From contig NZ_FNYL01000011.1 of the NCBI RefSeq assembly GCF_900109045.1, positions 62,001 through 126,000 on the forward strand: 64,000 nt of DNA, read 5' to 3'. Below are positions 52,139 to 61,627 of this stretch, piece after piece. The translations under genes and the position numbers were made by a program. Every line of letters starts with the position of its first letter. Position 1 is the first letter of the stretch. Source of the DNA: Dyadobacter sp. SG02. Its GTDB lineage: Bacteria > Bacteroidota > Bacteroidia > Cytophagales > Spirosomataceae. The notes below the pieces were generated by a model. The model did not search any database. It was not told the DNA's origin and saw only the letters and a list, made by a program, of their open reading frames with translations.

Positions 52139-53506
52139 CTATTTGATCTCCTTCACTTTCAAACTGCGGAAAAACACATTGTCGCCGTGGTCCTGCAACA
52201 GCAAGTTGCCCTCCTGCGACAGGCCAAAACCTTCGAACTTAGCGAATTTAGAACCCGCCACAAATTCCTTGAATTGCGGGGAGCCGCGCACATATTCCAC
52301 GACTTTATAGCCATTCAGGAAATGCTGCACGGTGCCGTCTTTCTGCACAACAATGCGGCCCTGGTTCCATTCACCGATCTTTTTCACCGCATTCTTCGGA
52401 CGATCGGCCGGGATCACGTCATAAAACGAAGCGATGGTACGATTCCCGTTCTTGCCTAGTTTAGCATCCGGGTGACGCTCGTCGTCGAGCACCTGGTACT
52501 CGCAGCCGATGCCCGATTTACCATTAGAATTGAATTTCTGATCTACAAAATATTTGACGCCGCTGTTCGCGCCTTCTGTCAGTTTAAATTCAAATTCGTA
52601 TTCAAATGCGGGGCCGTAAAGCTTGCGGGTAACAATATCGTTACCGGTTTCAGAGCCGTCGGATTTGGAAATGTTGATCACACCGTCCTGGTAACTCCAA
52701 CGCTTGGCAGGGAACTCCGTGCCGCCGTAAGAACGCCACTGGCTTACCGATTTGCCATCATATAGCAGCGAATAACCCTGCGCTTTCTCGGCAGCGTCGA
52801 GATTGTTCGGGATCAGGTTCACAATGCGAACGTTGGTGGCAGGGCTCGGTTTCAGGTTCGTGGTTTTAATGCGGACATTCTTCCAGCTCACCTGCGTACC
52901 TTCCATTTCCTTGCTGCCGATCGCGTGCACTTGCAGGCATATGAAGCCTGCGGGTGTCATATCGTCCACCACATGCGCCACGGCCACGCCGTTCAGGAAC
53001 GTGCGGATCGAGTTACCGATCGCTTCGATGCGGTACTTGTTCCACGCGTCCCGTTTGAATGCTTTTTTACCTTCCGGGTTCAAATCGAGCGGGTAAAGCC
53101 AGCCGCGGCGCGCCTCGTCGTAAATGCCCGCCGAATAAGCGCGGTCGCTCGGATCGATCTCCACCTGGTAGCCGTGCACGCGGCCATTCATATAATCGGG
53201 TTTCGACAAGCTGCGGATCTGTATGCCCGAGTTCAGTTTATTATCGACTTTCACATCGAGTTCGAGGATAAAATCGCCGTAATCTTTTTCAGTAGTCAGG
53301 AATGAATTGGGCGTTCCCATCACGGAAGTGCCCACGATCGTGCCATCTTTTACTTCATATTTAGCCTGACCGTTGAGTTGCTTCCAGCCTGTCAGGTCCT
53401 TGCCATTGAAGAGGTCTACCCAGCCATCTTTCGACTTCTGGGCTTGGAGCGGAGCGGCAAGGAGGAACGCGGCCATTGCGACCAGCGGTAATCGGAATTT
53501 TTTCAT
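52139..53506 (-). CDS. DUF1080 (3-keto-glycoside hydrolase type) protein, duplicated domain
   Basis: A 455-residue exported protein (signal ~1-22). It has two LamG/concanavalin-like DUF1080 domains. The first spans ~25-215 (DGWVDLFNGKDLTGWKQLNG, then SGIQIRS and VHGYQVEIDPSDRAYSAGIYDE). The second spans ~245-455 (GYSLLYDGKSVSQWRSYGG, then SGVKYFVD and GCEYQVLDDERHPDAKLG). DUF1080 members have been shown to cleave 3-keto-disaccharides/glycosides after oxidation by a partner dehydrogenase, as I recall. That fits the Gfo/Idh gene directly downstream. Which of the two domains is active cannot be told from sequence. Confidence 0.88.
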   Translation of the reverse strand: MKKFRLPLVAMAAFLLAAPLQAQKSKDGWVDLFNGKDLTGWKQLNGQAKYEVKDGTIVGTSVMGTPNSFLTTEKDYGDFILELDVKVDNKLNSGIQIRSLSKPDYMNGRVHGYQVEIDPSDRAYSAGIYDEARRGWLYPLDLNPEGKKAFKRDAWNKYRIEAIGNSIRTFLNGVAVAHVVDDMTPAGFICLQVHAIGSKEMEGTQVSWKNVRIKTTNLKPSPATNVRIVNLIPNNLDAAEKAQGYSLLYDGKSVSQWRSYGGTEFPAKRWSYQDGVINISKSDGSETGNDIVTRKLYGPAFEYEFEFKLTEGANSGVKYFVDQKFNSNGKSGIGCEYQVLDDERHPDAKLGKNGNRTIASFYDVIPADRPKNAVKKIGEWNQGRIVVQKDGTVQHFLNGYKVVEYVRGSPQFKEFVAGSKFAKFEGFGLSQEGNLLLQDHGDNVFFRSLKVKEIK

Positions 53507-53623
53507 TGTGTTGAATAAATAATGATGAATAACTGAAAATGCGAAAGGGTACCCTATTCTAATATCAGTTATTGCATTAATAACGAAATATTAATAGGAA
53601 TACCCTTACAAATCCAGTTGGGA

Positions 53624-54520
53624 CTACACCGGATATTTCAAAACCTCGGTAATGTATTTTTTATTGATTTCGGCACAAATCAGCGGCGATTTCTCCGGAT
53701 CGGGCACGCCGTCAAGTTCCACCACGGCCCAGCCTTTAAACTTCACTTTATCCAAAGCCTTAAACACCGCCGGAACGTCCACCCTGCCCTGCCCCAATTC
53801 CACAAACTTATAGCCGCTTTTGGTTTCTGCCGGTTTGGTGTCTTTCAAATGCAGCGAATGCAGAATGTCCTTGTATTTCACGATCGCTTCGTGCGGTTCG
53901 CCGCCACCTTGCTTGTAATGCGCAATGTCCAGCAGCAGTTTGATATACCTCGGGTTCATGGCCTGCACAATCACATCCACTTCTTCGGGCGTTTCGCCGA
54001 GCTGGTTCATATGGTTATGGTAAACGGCCTGCACACCCAGATCGGCGGTTTGTTTCCCGACTTCATTCATCACCTGCGCCAGCTTTTTCAGCTCCTCTAC
54101 CGATGGAGCGCGGTCTTTGGGACGAAGGCTGTTGGTGAGTTGCATGGCATTGCCGCCCAATGCTTTCACAAAACTCGCGTGCGCCACGTGAGTATCGACG
54201 GTACTTTCAAATTTGGCTGGATCTATCTCCACATTTCCGCTCGAAAACATGCAGAGCGTGAGGTTATTCTTCACCAACGCCTCTTTCAGTTCGGAAGGCT
54301 TATTACGGTAGGGTCCAAATGTATTGGCCCGTAGTTGAATGCCTTTGAAACCCAACCCGGCCAGGTCGGCGATGGCTTGTTCATCCTTTCCGCCCCATGT
54401 GATGGCCGAATAGCCGATTTTGACGTCTCCCTTTTTTATAGCGGCTTCCAGCCAGCCGGCCCCCGCCATGGTAGCGACCATCGCGAGCGAAGTGTTTTGC
54501 AGAAAATTCCGTCTGTTCAT
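53624..54520 (-). CDS. Sugar phosphate isomerase/epimerase-type TIM-barrel protein
   Basis: A 298-residue protein of the xylose isomerase-like / AP endonuclease 2 superfamily. The leader MNRRNFLQNTSLAMVATMAG carries a twin-arginine-like NRRNFLQ, so it is probably periplasmic. Barrel metal-site motifs: GVQAVYHNHMNQLG, YIKLLLDIAHYKQGGGEP, LHSLHLKDTKP and WAVVELDGVPDPEKSP. Such exported members accompany 3-keto-sugar operons and are probably epimerases or dehydratases of keto-sugars. It is first of the four enzyme genes downstream of the SusD gene, after a terminator. Confidence 0.87.
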   Translation of the reverse strand: MNRRNFLQNTSLAMVATMAGAGWLEAAIKKGDVKIGYSAITWGGKDEQAIADLAGLGFKGIQLRANTFGPYRNKPSELKEALVKNNLTLCMFSSGNVEIDPAKFESTVDTHVAHASFVKALGGNAMQLTNSLRPKDRAPSVEELKKLAQVMNEVGKQTADLGVQAVYHNHMNQLGETPEEVDVIVQAMNPRYIKLLLDIAHYKQGGGEPHEAIVKYKDILHSLHLKDTKPAETKSGYKFVELGQGRVDVPAVFKALDKVKFKGWAVVELDGVPDPEKSPLICAEINKKYITEVLKYPV

Positions 54521-54570
54521 TTCAGGTTTAGATTAATGTAAAAATCCATAACTCCCAGACGATATAAAAC

Positions 54571-54601
54571 AGCAATGACCCGCTATCTACGGGTCATTGC
54601 T
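54571..54601 (-). terminator. Terminator after SusD gene
   Basis: A 12-bp perfect stem (AGCAATGACCCG at 54571-54582 and its complement at 54590-54601) with a 7-nt loop, then a TTTT-containing stretch on the minus strand. It separates the SusC/SusD pair from the enzyme genes. Confidence 0.82.
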
Positions 54602-54608
54602 TGTAAAT

Positions 54609-56435
54609 TTATTTCGGGATTTCCGTCAGCGGCGGCACATTCTTCTCATACCCCGCATAACCTTTGTTCTGGTTGATCCTCCCTTGCGTATTCCCGTCAA
54701 TCGCCGATTGCGGAATGGGCCACAGCACGTGGTAAGGGCTCATGGTATATTCGTCGGCGTGGCGCGTTTTTACACCTTTGTTGTAAAAGTCATTCTTCTC
54801 CATTACCCGGTCATAGAAGTAATTGTCATCGGAAAACTTGTCGAGCGTATAAGTTTTACCATTGGGCGCCGGTTTGCCGGTTTGCGCGAAAATGTAGGCG
54901 ATCCGCGTCAGCTCGGTTTTGCGTGGCTCTTCGAAATACAGTTCCCGGGCGCGTTCGTCGAGGATGGTACCGATATTGATCTTACCAGCCGGAAGCGGTG
55001 CGCAGTTGGCGCGGGTTCGCACCGCATTCACGTCGTCGGCCGCTTTGGCCATGTCGCCTTTCCATGCGTAGGCCTCCGCCCGCAGGAGGTAAGTCTCGGC
55101 GAGCCGGAACACATACCAGTCCGAATTGCCGCCCTGCGGCTGCACACGCAAGGGGTCGTCAACGTACAACTTATATTGTGGCCAGTCGAACCAGCACCGG
55201 ATCGTGTCGATGGTCAGCACTACGCCGTCCGCGTTTTTGAGCTGCAAATTCTTTCCGTAAAAATTGTCATCGCCCTTCAATGAGGGATTATTGTACAAAA
55301 TATCCTCCATGCGAATCCAGTTGCCGGGTGCGTGGCGCAGGTCGTTTTTGTCATCCCAAATCTGGTTCTGCGAATAATCGGTCGGGCGCAGGCGTCCGAT
55401 TCCACGGCCATACTTGACAACCTGATCGATTTCGATGCCGTAAGTATCGATCGTGCCCCGCTTGCCGCTGGGTGTGTTAATGTTATTGAACCACAGTGGA
55501 ACGGCGTTGCGCATGATGAGCATACCCCCCTCGACATTGCCTTCCATATTCAACCTGTCGATAACCAGCATTAACCCTTCGGTATTCGTCGCAATCGATT
55601 TGTTCTGAGGCCGATGCAAATCCCAGATCACATTCCGGCTCGCGTCGCTTGCATTTGCGCCGAAACGCGAGGTCATCAGCTTGTGCGTACCACCGTCTAT
55701 CACATTTGTCGCCGACTTAATCGCGTCGTCGAACAGTCCCAGTGCCAGATTGACCTTTGTGAGCAAATGGCTTACCGAGCCCCGGTTAACCATTCCCTTG
55801 TCGGCCACCACAGGTACCCACTGTTCGGCGAATTCGAGGTCTTCCTTCATTTTTTTAAGGATTACCTCGCGTTTGGTGCTTTGAAAATCAAGCTTTGGAC
55901 CATTAATTTCACTAAGAATCAGCGGTACGTCGCCGAATTGCTGCGTCAGCCGGTAATAGCGTGCCGCGCGGTGGAAATAAGCCGCCCCCAGGAGCTCGTT
56001 CTTTTCCTGCTCATTTTTATAAGTAGGTAAATCAATGCGTGAAATAGCCGTATTGGCATACTTAATGCCTTTATAACCTTCCAACCAATACCAGCCGATA
56101 CGATTGTAATCGATGTGGTTCAGCTGGGCATCGGGCGTGATGAGCAGGTTAAGGTTCTGTGCCGGGCCCGATTTGTCGGTGGTACCTTCCACGGCAATGT
56201 CCGAAAAGATCGATTCTGTAATCATCGGCATCGCGTCGCCATACCATTCCAGGCGCAGGTTACGCTCGCAGGCAACGAGCGTGGCTTTCAACCCGCCCAG
56301 GTCTTTAAATGTCAGGTCCGGCTCGTAAAATGAGAGCGGTTCCGGTTTCAGCCAGTTTTCTTTGCAAGAGCTGATCATCGCCCCAGCGCCGAGCAGGCCT
56401 ATTGCCAGAATATATTTGGATGTTTTGCTAAACAT
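54609..56435 (-). CDS. SusD/RagB lipoprotein (second pair)
   Basis: A 608-residue lipoprotein; the signal MFSKTSKYILAIGLLGAGAMISSC has lipobox ISSC (Cys24). The N-terminal SusD-like region covers FYEPDLTFKDLGGLKATLVACERNLRLEWYG; the C-terminal RagB region has FRLAETYLLRAEAYAWKGDMAKAADDVNAVRTRANC and ILDERARELYFEEPRKTELTRIAYIFAQTG. It ends with HVLWPIPQSAIDGNTQGRINQNKGY. It is the surface substrate-capture partner of the SusC 27 bp upstream. A terminator follows directly. Confidence 0.93.
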   Translation of the reverse strand: MFSKTSKYILAIGLLGAGAMISSCKENWLKPEPLSFYEPDLTFKDLGGLKATLVACERNLRLEWYGDAMPMITESIFSDIAVEGTTDKSGPAQNLNLLITPDAQLNHIDYNRIGWYWLEGYKGIKYANTAISRIDLPTYKNEQEKNELLGAAYFHRAARYYRLTQQFGDVPLILSEINGPKLDFQSTKREVILKKMKEDLEFAEQWVPVVADKGMVNRGSVSHLLTKVNLALGLFDDAIKSATNVIDGGTHKLMTSRFGANASDASRNVIWDLHRPQNKSIATNTEGLMLVIDRLNMEGNVEGGMLIMRNAVPLWFNNINTPSGKRGTIDTYGIEIDQVVKYGRGIGRLRPTDYSQNQIWDDKNDLRHAPGNWIRMEDILYNNPSLKGDDNFYGKNLQLKNADGVVLTIDTIRCWFDWPQYKLYVDDPLRVQPQGGNSDWYVFRLAETYLLRAEAYAWKGDMAKAADDVNAVRTRANCAPLPAGKINIGTILDERARELYFEEPRKTELTRIAYIFAQTGKPAPNGKTYTLDKFSDDNYFYDRVMEKNDFYNKGVKTRHADEYTMSPYHVLWPIPQSAIDGNTQGRINQNKGYAGYEKNVPPLTEIPK

Positions 56436-56462
56436 AATCAGTATAGTTTTGTGTGATAGTGA

Positions 56463-59400
56463 TTACAGGGTGATGTCCAGTCCGATGGTGTAAATGCGCG
56501 GGCTTGGTACCGAGGTGGCAATGCTGTTATTCGTCGTGCCGTTCGTTCCGTTCTCCGGGTCCCAGAAGTTCCATTGCGGCGCCCAGAAGCCGATATTGCG
56601 GACGTTACCGTAAATGCGCAGGTTTTGTACCGCCACTTTTTGCGAAAGGCTTTTTGGTACCGTGTATGCTACCGAAAGGTTTTCGAACCGCACGAAGGAT
56701 TTGCTTCTGTAAACTGCATAACCGGTTGCCGAACCTTCACTGGAATAGAGCCTCGCCCATTCGTTCTGGCGGTTTTCTTCGGTCCAATAAGGGAATACGT
56801 AGGAACTGGTGCGGTCCACGAAACCGTCGCGATTCTTCATCTGGTTAAATGTCCCTTTCTGGCCCCAGTAAGAATAGATCATGAACGAAACATCCAGGCT
56901 TTTGAAGAGCTTGAACTCATTCCGAAACGTCCAGCGGAAACGCGGGGAAGTGTAGCCGAGAAATTCCTTATCGTCATTGGTGAACTTGCCGTCGCCGTTC
57001 ACATCTTTGAGTTTGAAATCACCCGGTTTCACACCGTATTTGGCCGCTTCCGCTTCCTCTTCTTTCTGCCAGACGCCCAGGATACGGTAGTTCCAGATCT
57101 CGTCGAGCGCGTGGCCGATGAACCAGCGGTTGGTTACGTCGTCGGCCTCCTTACGGCCCGTAACTTTGCCCGAACCGTCTTTTATGTCGATCATGTTGCC
57201 GTACAAATGCACGATCTTGTTCCGGTTGAGCTGGAAGTTGAATGTGCTGCGCCAGGTGAAGTTCTCGCGGCGCATATTGTTGGAATTCAAACTGATTTCC
57301 AGTCCTTTATTCTGCACTTCGCCGAGGTTATCCCAAACGTTGTCGAAACCCAGCACATTGGGCAATGCGCGTTTTACAAGCAAATCCTTGGTGGTGGATT
57401 TATAGTACTCAATGCTCCCGTCGACAAGGTTGTTAAACAATGCAAAATCGAGTCCGACATTCAATGCATTGGTTTTTTCCCATTTCAAATTCGGATTTGC
57501 CATGCGGCTCACGTAAAGCTGGCTCACCTGGTACACGGTACCATCCGGCTTCACGTGCAGGTATTTACCGCTCGCAAGGTCGGCGAGGGCGTCGTAGCGC
57601 GGGATGTCGCGGTTACCGTTGTTTCCATATGAAACCCGGAGTTTGCCGTAGCTCAGCCATTTGGAACTCAGGAAACTTTCATCGGTGAATACCCAGCCCA
57701 ATGCCGCCGACGAAAACACTGCCCGCGGATTTTTCTGCCCGAATGCGGAATAACCGTCCCGCCGGCTCGACAGCGTGAGCATGTACTTGTCTTTGAATGA
57801 ATAGAACAACCGGGCCATCAATGCATCGGCGGTGCTGGTCTGGTCGTCGGTGTAGACTACCGGTAGTCCGCCTGCCTGGATGTTGTGGTAACCCAAAACG
57901 TCCGTCGGAGCGAAGCCTTTGTTGGAAATACTGTCGCGCCAGCTTTTGAAACGTTCGGCATTGGCCAGGAAAGTAAGGTCGATCTGGTGCTTTCCGGCGA
58001 TGGTTTTGTTCCATTTAAGAATATTATCGACCTGCCAGTTAAATACCGTCGAATCCTTGCGGGAAGCCCGGCCTCCCTCGGCAGCCCACTCGGCGTGTTT
58101 GGCCGACTCTGCATTGTAGCGGTGTGTATAGTCGAAGCGGGGCGTAAAATTGAGTTGATAGGTAAATCCAAAAGGCAGGGTAACCTTGGCAAACAGAACT
58201 GAATTCAATGTCTGCGCACCCTGGTCGCGCTTGATAAACTGGCGGGCATAATAGGGATGGTTTCCGCCGCTGGCCTCGCCGTTGGGCCGCCAGGAGTAGT
58301 CCCCATTCGCATCGAATTCCGAACCCCACGGCGAAATGGTCCGCCCCAGGTCATAGTTCACCGGCACCTGGCTTTCATCACGACGGGCGAATTGCGTGTT
58401 CATACCCACCGAAAGATGCTTATTCACTTTGCCTTCGATATTCAGGCGCGCACGGACGGTGCTGTACTTGTCTCCTACTACAATACCTTCATTATTGAGG
58501 TATCCCAAAGACATATAATAGGAAATGCGGTCGTTGCGGCCTGAAAGGCTCACTGTATGGTCTTGCCGGAAACCTTTCTGGAATACTTTGGAATACCAGT
58601 CCACACTTTTACCGTCCTTGTAGTTCTGGATTTCGGCCGGCTGCATTCCAAGGCGTTGGAGCCATACGGTCGTCGGGTCGCCCGTGGAGCCGTCGAACGC
58701 CAGCCACTGTTCGAGGGTAACACCCGCCGGGAGCTTGTTCGGGTCGGCGAAGCGGGCGGGCTCGGCAGTGGCGTTGATATTACGCATCACCTCCTGCCGC
58801 CAGCCGATGAAGCCCTGCGGACTGAGTACCGGTTGATTTTTAGCCACTTCCGAGAACCCGAAATTGCTATTGATATTGATCACCGGCTTACCTTCTTTCC
58901 CTTTTTTGGTGGTGATCAAAATGACGCCGCTGGCGGCCTTGGCGCCAAAAACGGCCGAAGAACTGGCGTCTTTCAGCACGTCGATGGTTTCGATATCGTT
59001 GGGGTTGATATCTTCCATCCCGCCATAGTAAATCGTTCCGTCCAGCACAATCAGCGGGGTGGAACCTGCATTAATAGAGTTCTGGCCACGTACCGACAGG
59101 CTACCGCCGCCTTTCGCGGAAGCCGAAAAGCCGACGTTCATACCCGGCACATTCCCGCGCAGCACGTCCTGCACCGACTGCGGGTTCTCATTTTCGAGCC
59201 GGGTCGCATTTACTTGTGATACGGCGCCGGTCAGGTCACGTTTCTTTTGCGTGCCGTAACCGACCACCACCACTTCGTTGAGCGTTTTCTGGTCGGTAGC
59301 AAGCGAAATGTCCAGGACACTCGCATTGCCCGTTTCCCGCTCCTGCGTTACATAGCCAACAGCCGAAAATACCAGCACCGCCGAGTTTCCGGGGATGCCG

Positions 59401-59660
59401 ATGCTGAACTTCCCATCCGCATTGGTTGTGGTGCCCTGGGTTGTTCCCTTGACAACCACCGTCACACCCGGAATGGGTGCATTTCCTTCTTTGGCCAGTA
59501 CGGTGCCGGTGATAGTTCTCTCGGCTTGCATGACATGGCCAACCCTTGCGAGCGGACTCGCGACGACACTGGCGGGCACCGGCGGGTGCAGGCATATCGC
59601 ACATATGCATACCCCACTCATGCGCCGCAAAGAGGTGAAAAATCCTTTTGTGATGTGCAT
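56463..59660 (-). CDS. SusC/RagA TonB-dependent transporter (second pair)
   Basis: A 1065-residue outer-membrane transporter. It has an N-terminal export segment, a carboxypeptidase-regulatory-like domain (~47-130; TITGTVLAKEGNAPIPGVTVVVKGTTQGTTTNADGKF), LNEVVVVGYGTQKKRDLTGAVSQV, and the plug (LRGNVPGMNV, IETIDVLKDASSSAVFGAKAASGVILITTKKG). The 22-strand barrel ends in RIYTIGLDITL. Paired with the SusD gene downstream, it imports a glycan, glycoside or similar ligand whose identity is not evident. The enzymes after SusD hint at a glycoside degraded via 3-keto intermediates. Confidence 0.94.
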   Translation of the reverse strand: MHITKGFFTSLRRMSGVCICAICLHPPVPASVVASPLARVGHVMQAERTITGTVLAKEGNAPIPGVTVVVKGTTQGTTTNADGKFSIGIPGNSAVLVFSAVGYVTQERETGNASVLDISLATDQKTLNEVVVVGYGTQKKRDLTGAVSQVNATRLENENPQSVQDVLRGNVPGMNVGFSASAKGGGSLSVRGQNSINAGSTPLIVLDGTIYYGGMEDINPNDIETIDVLKDASSSAVFGAKAASGVILITTKKGKEGKPVININSNFGFSEVAKNQPVLSPQGFIGWRQEVMRNINATAEPARFADPNKLPAGVTLEQWLAFDGSTGDPTTVWLQRLGMQPAEIQNYKDGKSVDWYSKVFQKGFRQDHTVSLSGRNDRISYYMSLGYLNNEGIVVGDKYSTVRARLNIEGKVNKHLSVGMNTQFARRDESQVPVNYDLGRTISPWGSEFDANGDYSWRPNGEASGGNHPYYARQFIKRDQGAQTLNSVLFAKVTLPFGFTYQLNFTPRFDYTHRYNAESAKHAEWAAEGGRASRKDSTVFNWQVDNILKWNKTIAGKHQIDLTFLANAERFKSWRDSISNKGFAPTDVLGYHNIQAGGLPVVYTDDQTSTADALMARLFYSFKDKYMLTLSSRRDGYSAFGQKNPRAVFSSAALGWVFTDESFLSSKWLSYGKLRVSYGNNGNRDIPRYDALADLASGKYLHVKPDGTVYQVSQLYVSRMANPNLKWEKTNALNVGLDFALFNNLVDGSIEYYKSTTKDLLVKRALPNVLGFDNVWDNLGEVQNKGLEISLNSNNMRRENFTWRSTFNFQLNRNKIVHLYGNMIDIKDGSGKVTGRKEADDVTNRWFIGHALDEIWNYRILGVWQKEEEAEAAKYGVKPGDFKLKDVNGDGKFTNDDKEFLGYTSPRFRWTFRNEFKLFKSLDVSFMIYSYWGQKGTFNQMKNRDGFVDRTSSYVFPYWTEENRQNEWARLYSSEGSATGYAVYRSKSFVRFENLSVAYTVPKSLSQKVAVQNLRIYGNVRNIGFWAPQWNFWDPENGTNGTTNNSIATSVPSPRIYTIGLDITL

Positions 59661-59821
59661 AGGTCAGTGAATTAAAGATGATGTTAAGGTGAAATATACC
59701 ACCCTGACGCCACCCATTCCAGCCTGCCCGCACCCGTATTAAGTCCTAATTTTCAACCGGATAGTACCATTGATTCTACGGTCAAAAAATTTTTCCCTAT
59801 AAGTAAATTCCCCTGCTTCGA

Positions 59822-59871
59822 TTACAAAAAACAAAGCCGGAGGATGGGATTAACCACCTCCGGCTTTGTTT
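59822..59871 (-). terminator. Strong terminator after third SusD gene
   Basis: A 15-bp perfect stem (59829-59843 with 59857-59871, core AAACAAAGCCGGAGG) has a 13-nt loop and runs into TTTTTTGTAATC on the minus strand. It separates the two SusC/SusD pairs into independent transcripts. Confidence 0.9.
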
Positions 59872-59895
59872 CATTTCGCCATTTCCTGAACCGGA

Positions 59896-61575
59896 TCAAT
59901 ACCCCGGGTTCTGCGGGAAACCGGCGCTACCGTCCGGCGTCTTTTCGCTGCGGTCGATCTGCGTCTGCGGGATCGGTCTCAGCACGTGCGTAGGTTTGAT
60001 GTTCGCCGCACCATCCGGGTTGTATTTCTTAACGCGGTCCACCAGGTTACCCCAGCGTTTCAGGTCAAGCCAGCGGGTTTGCTCACCCAGCAATTCCCGT
60101 CCCCGTTCTTCCATCAAAAGCTCCATCGTCATATCCGCAGCTTTGATTTCCATGGCAGCTTCTTTGCCAGGGAACGCAGCACGGCGGCGTACCATATTGA
60201 TTGCCGTAGTAGCATCGGCAACTTTTCCTTGTGCCAGCAATGCTTCCGAAAGGATCAGATAGGTATCCGCCAGACGGAACGCCAGGTAATCGCGGCTTCC
60301 GGGCTCATAGGTCTTGTCGGGACGGAGCGGGTCCATGAACTTCACGAGTGTCGGGAAAAGCGAGTTATTGTACAAGCTCGGTACCAGCACCTGGTAAGGT
60401 TTGGCTTTCCGTTGTTCCACCGTCCACTCCACGCCCGGGATGTAAATAGTGGTATCACCCGGCTTGAATGTCACGGAAGTTTTCGAGTTGTCGAACACGT
60501 TGGTGAATGTGCCGCCCGCGGTGTTACAAAGCCAGGTAGAGCGGAAAGTCTTCTGGTAACGCGAGTCGTTCACGCGGTCCTTGAACACGGTTTCCAAGGC
60601 GTAGGTAGTCGGGCGGAGGCGTTTGAACGGTCTGTCGTAAGCGATGTCGCGCTGCATACCGGCCTGTACGTCGTACTGCATGCCGAAGTAAAGGTGCAGG
60701 GTATTACCCGTTCCGTTGGTCAACGCATCCGGAGTGTATTGCACAGCAAAAACCACTTCGTCATTAATTTCTCCCGCGCCTTGTGTGAACACGCTCGCAA
60801 AATCGGGCAACAGTTTGAAACCATAATTCGAGATCACATTCTGCGCATAAGTTGCCGCTTTGCTGTAATCGTCAGCCGCTTTGCTGGAAGAAGTTGCTTT
60901 GGTAAGGTAAACTTTCGCAAGTAAATGCTCGGCAGCAGCCTTCGTAGCACGACCATAGTCCGCAGATTTCGCTTTGTTTTCCAATGCAGGCAATGCAGCT
61001 TCCAGATCGGCAATAATCGCCTTGTACATTTCATCCTCGGATGCGCGCGAAGTTTTCTTTGTAGGCAACACCGTTTCGGTAAGCCGCAAGTCCACGCCGC
61101 CGAATTGTTGCATCAGAATAAAATAGTAATGCGCGCGCAGGAACTTCATTTCGGCCACACGCTGCGTCTTGATCGCATCGCTCACACCGGTAATGCTCGG
61201 TGCGCGGTCGATTACGGCGTTACAGGTGTTGATGCCTTTGTAAGTTTCCTCCCAAAGCTCCTGGATAATGCTCACCGTTCCGATCAGCTGCGAATCGTAT
61301 AAGTGGAAACCTTTGAAGCTGCCGTCGGCACCGGTCGTGTAAAGGTCGGTACCGTATTCGGTCATAGAAATACCTCTTTCGGTTCCGTAAAAGCTTCTCA
61401 ATGTCGAGTATGCCGCATTCACCGCCGAGTTGAAACCGGCCGTGGTGCCCATGTAGTCATCGGGAATGTTCGAGATCACTTTCTCGTCGAGCAGGTCCTT
61501 ACACGACTGCCCCGTCAATAAAAGCGCCGAAAGCCCCAGTACGCTGAAAGTTTTATATAAGTATGTTGGTTTCAT
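59896..61575 (-). CDS. SusD/RagB lipoprotein (third pair)
   Basis: A 559-residue lipoprotein with signal MKPTYLYKTFSVLGLSALLLTGQSC (Cys25). It has the typical SusD N-terminal segment (YMGTTAGFNSAVNAAYSTLRSFYG), the RagB region (FRLADTYLILSEALLAQGKVADATTAINMVRRRAAF) and LLMEERGRELLGEQTRWLDLKRWGNLVDRVKKYN, and it ends HVLRPIPQTQIDRSEKTPDGSAGFPQNPGY. It lies 52 bp downstream of the partial SusC gene at the window edge and is ended by a strong terminator. The ligand is unknown. Confidence 0.94.
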   Translation of the reverse strand: MKPTYLYKTFSVLGLSALLLTGQSCKDLLDEKVISNIPDDYMGTTAGFNSAVNAAYSTLRSFYGTERGISMTEYGTDLYTTGADGSFKGFHLYDSQLIGTVSIIQELWEETYKGINTCNAVIDRAPSITGVSDAIKTQRVAEMKFLRAHYYFILMQQFGGVDLRLTETVLPTKKTSRASEDEMYKAIIADLEAALPALENKAKSADYGRATKAAAEHLLAKVYLTKATSSSKAADDYSKAATYAQNVISNYGFKLLPDFASVFTQGAGEINDEVVFAVQYTPDALTNGTGNTLHLYFGMQYDVQAGMQRDIAYDRPFKRLRPTTYALETVFKDRVNDSRYQKTFRSTWLCNTAGGTFTNVFDNSKTSVTFKPGDTTIYIPGVEWTVEQRKAKPYQVLVPSLYNNSLFPTLVKFMDPLRPDKTYEPGSRDYLAFRLADTYLILSEALLAQGKVADATTAINMVRRRAAFPGKEAAMEIKAADMTMELLMEERGRELLGEQTRWLDLKRWGNLVDRVKKYNPDGAANIKPTHVLRPIPQTQIDRSEKTPDGSAGFPQNPGY

Positions 61576-61627
61576 TATTCTGATAATTTTTACAGTTAAT
61601 AGTTGTCAGGAGTCGATGCGGGGTGCA

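Noticed and set aside
56574..57632. Plus-strand frame of 352 codons opposite the second SusC gene
   Set aside because: It is antisense to a SusC gene with all landmarks. The composition is typical of a reverse-complement shadow.
59986..60924. Plus-strand frame of 312 codons opposite the third SusD gene
   Set aside because: Same reason: a complete SusD lipoprotein is encoded on the minus strand.
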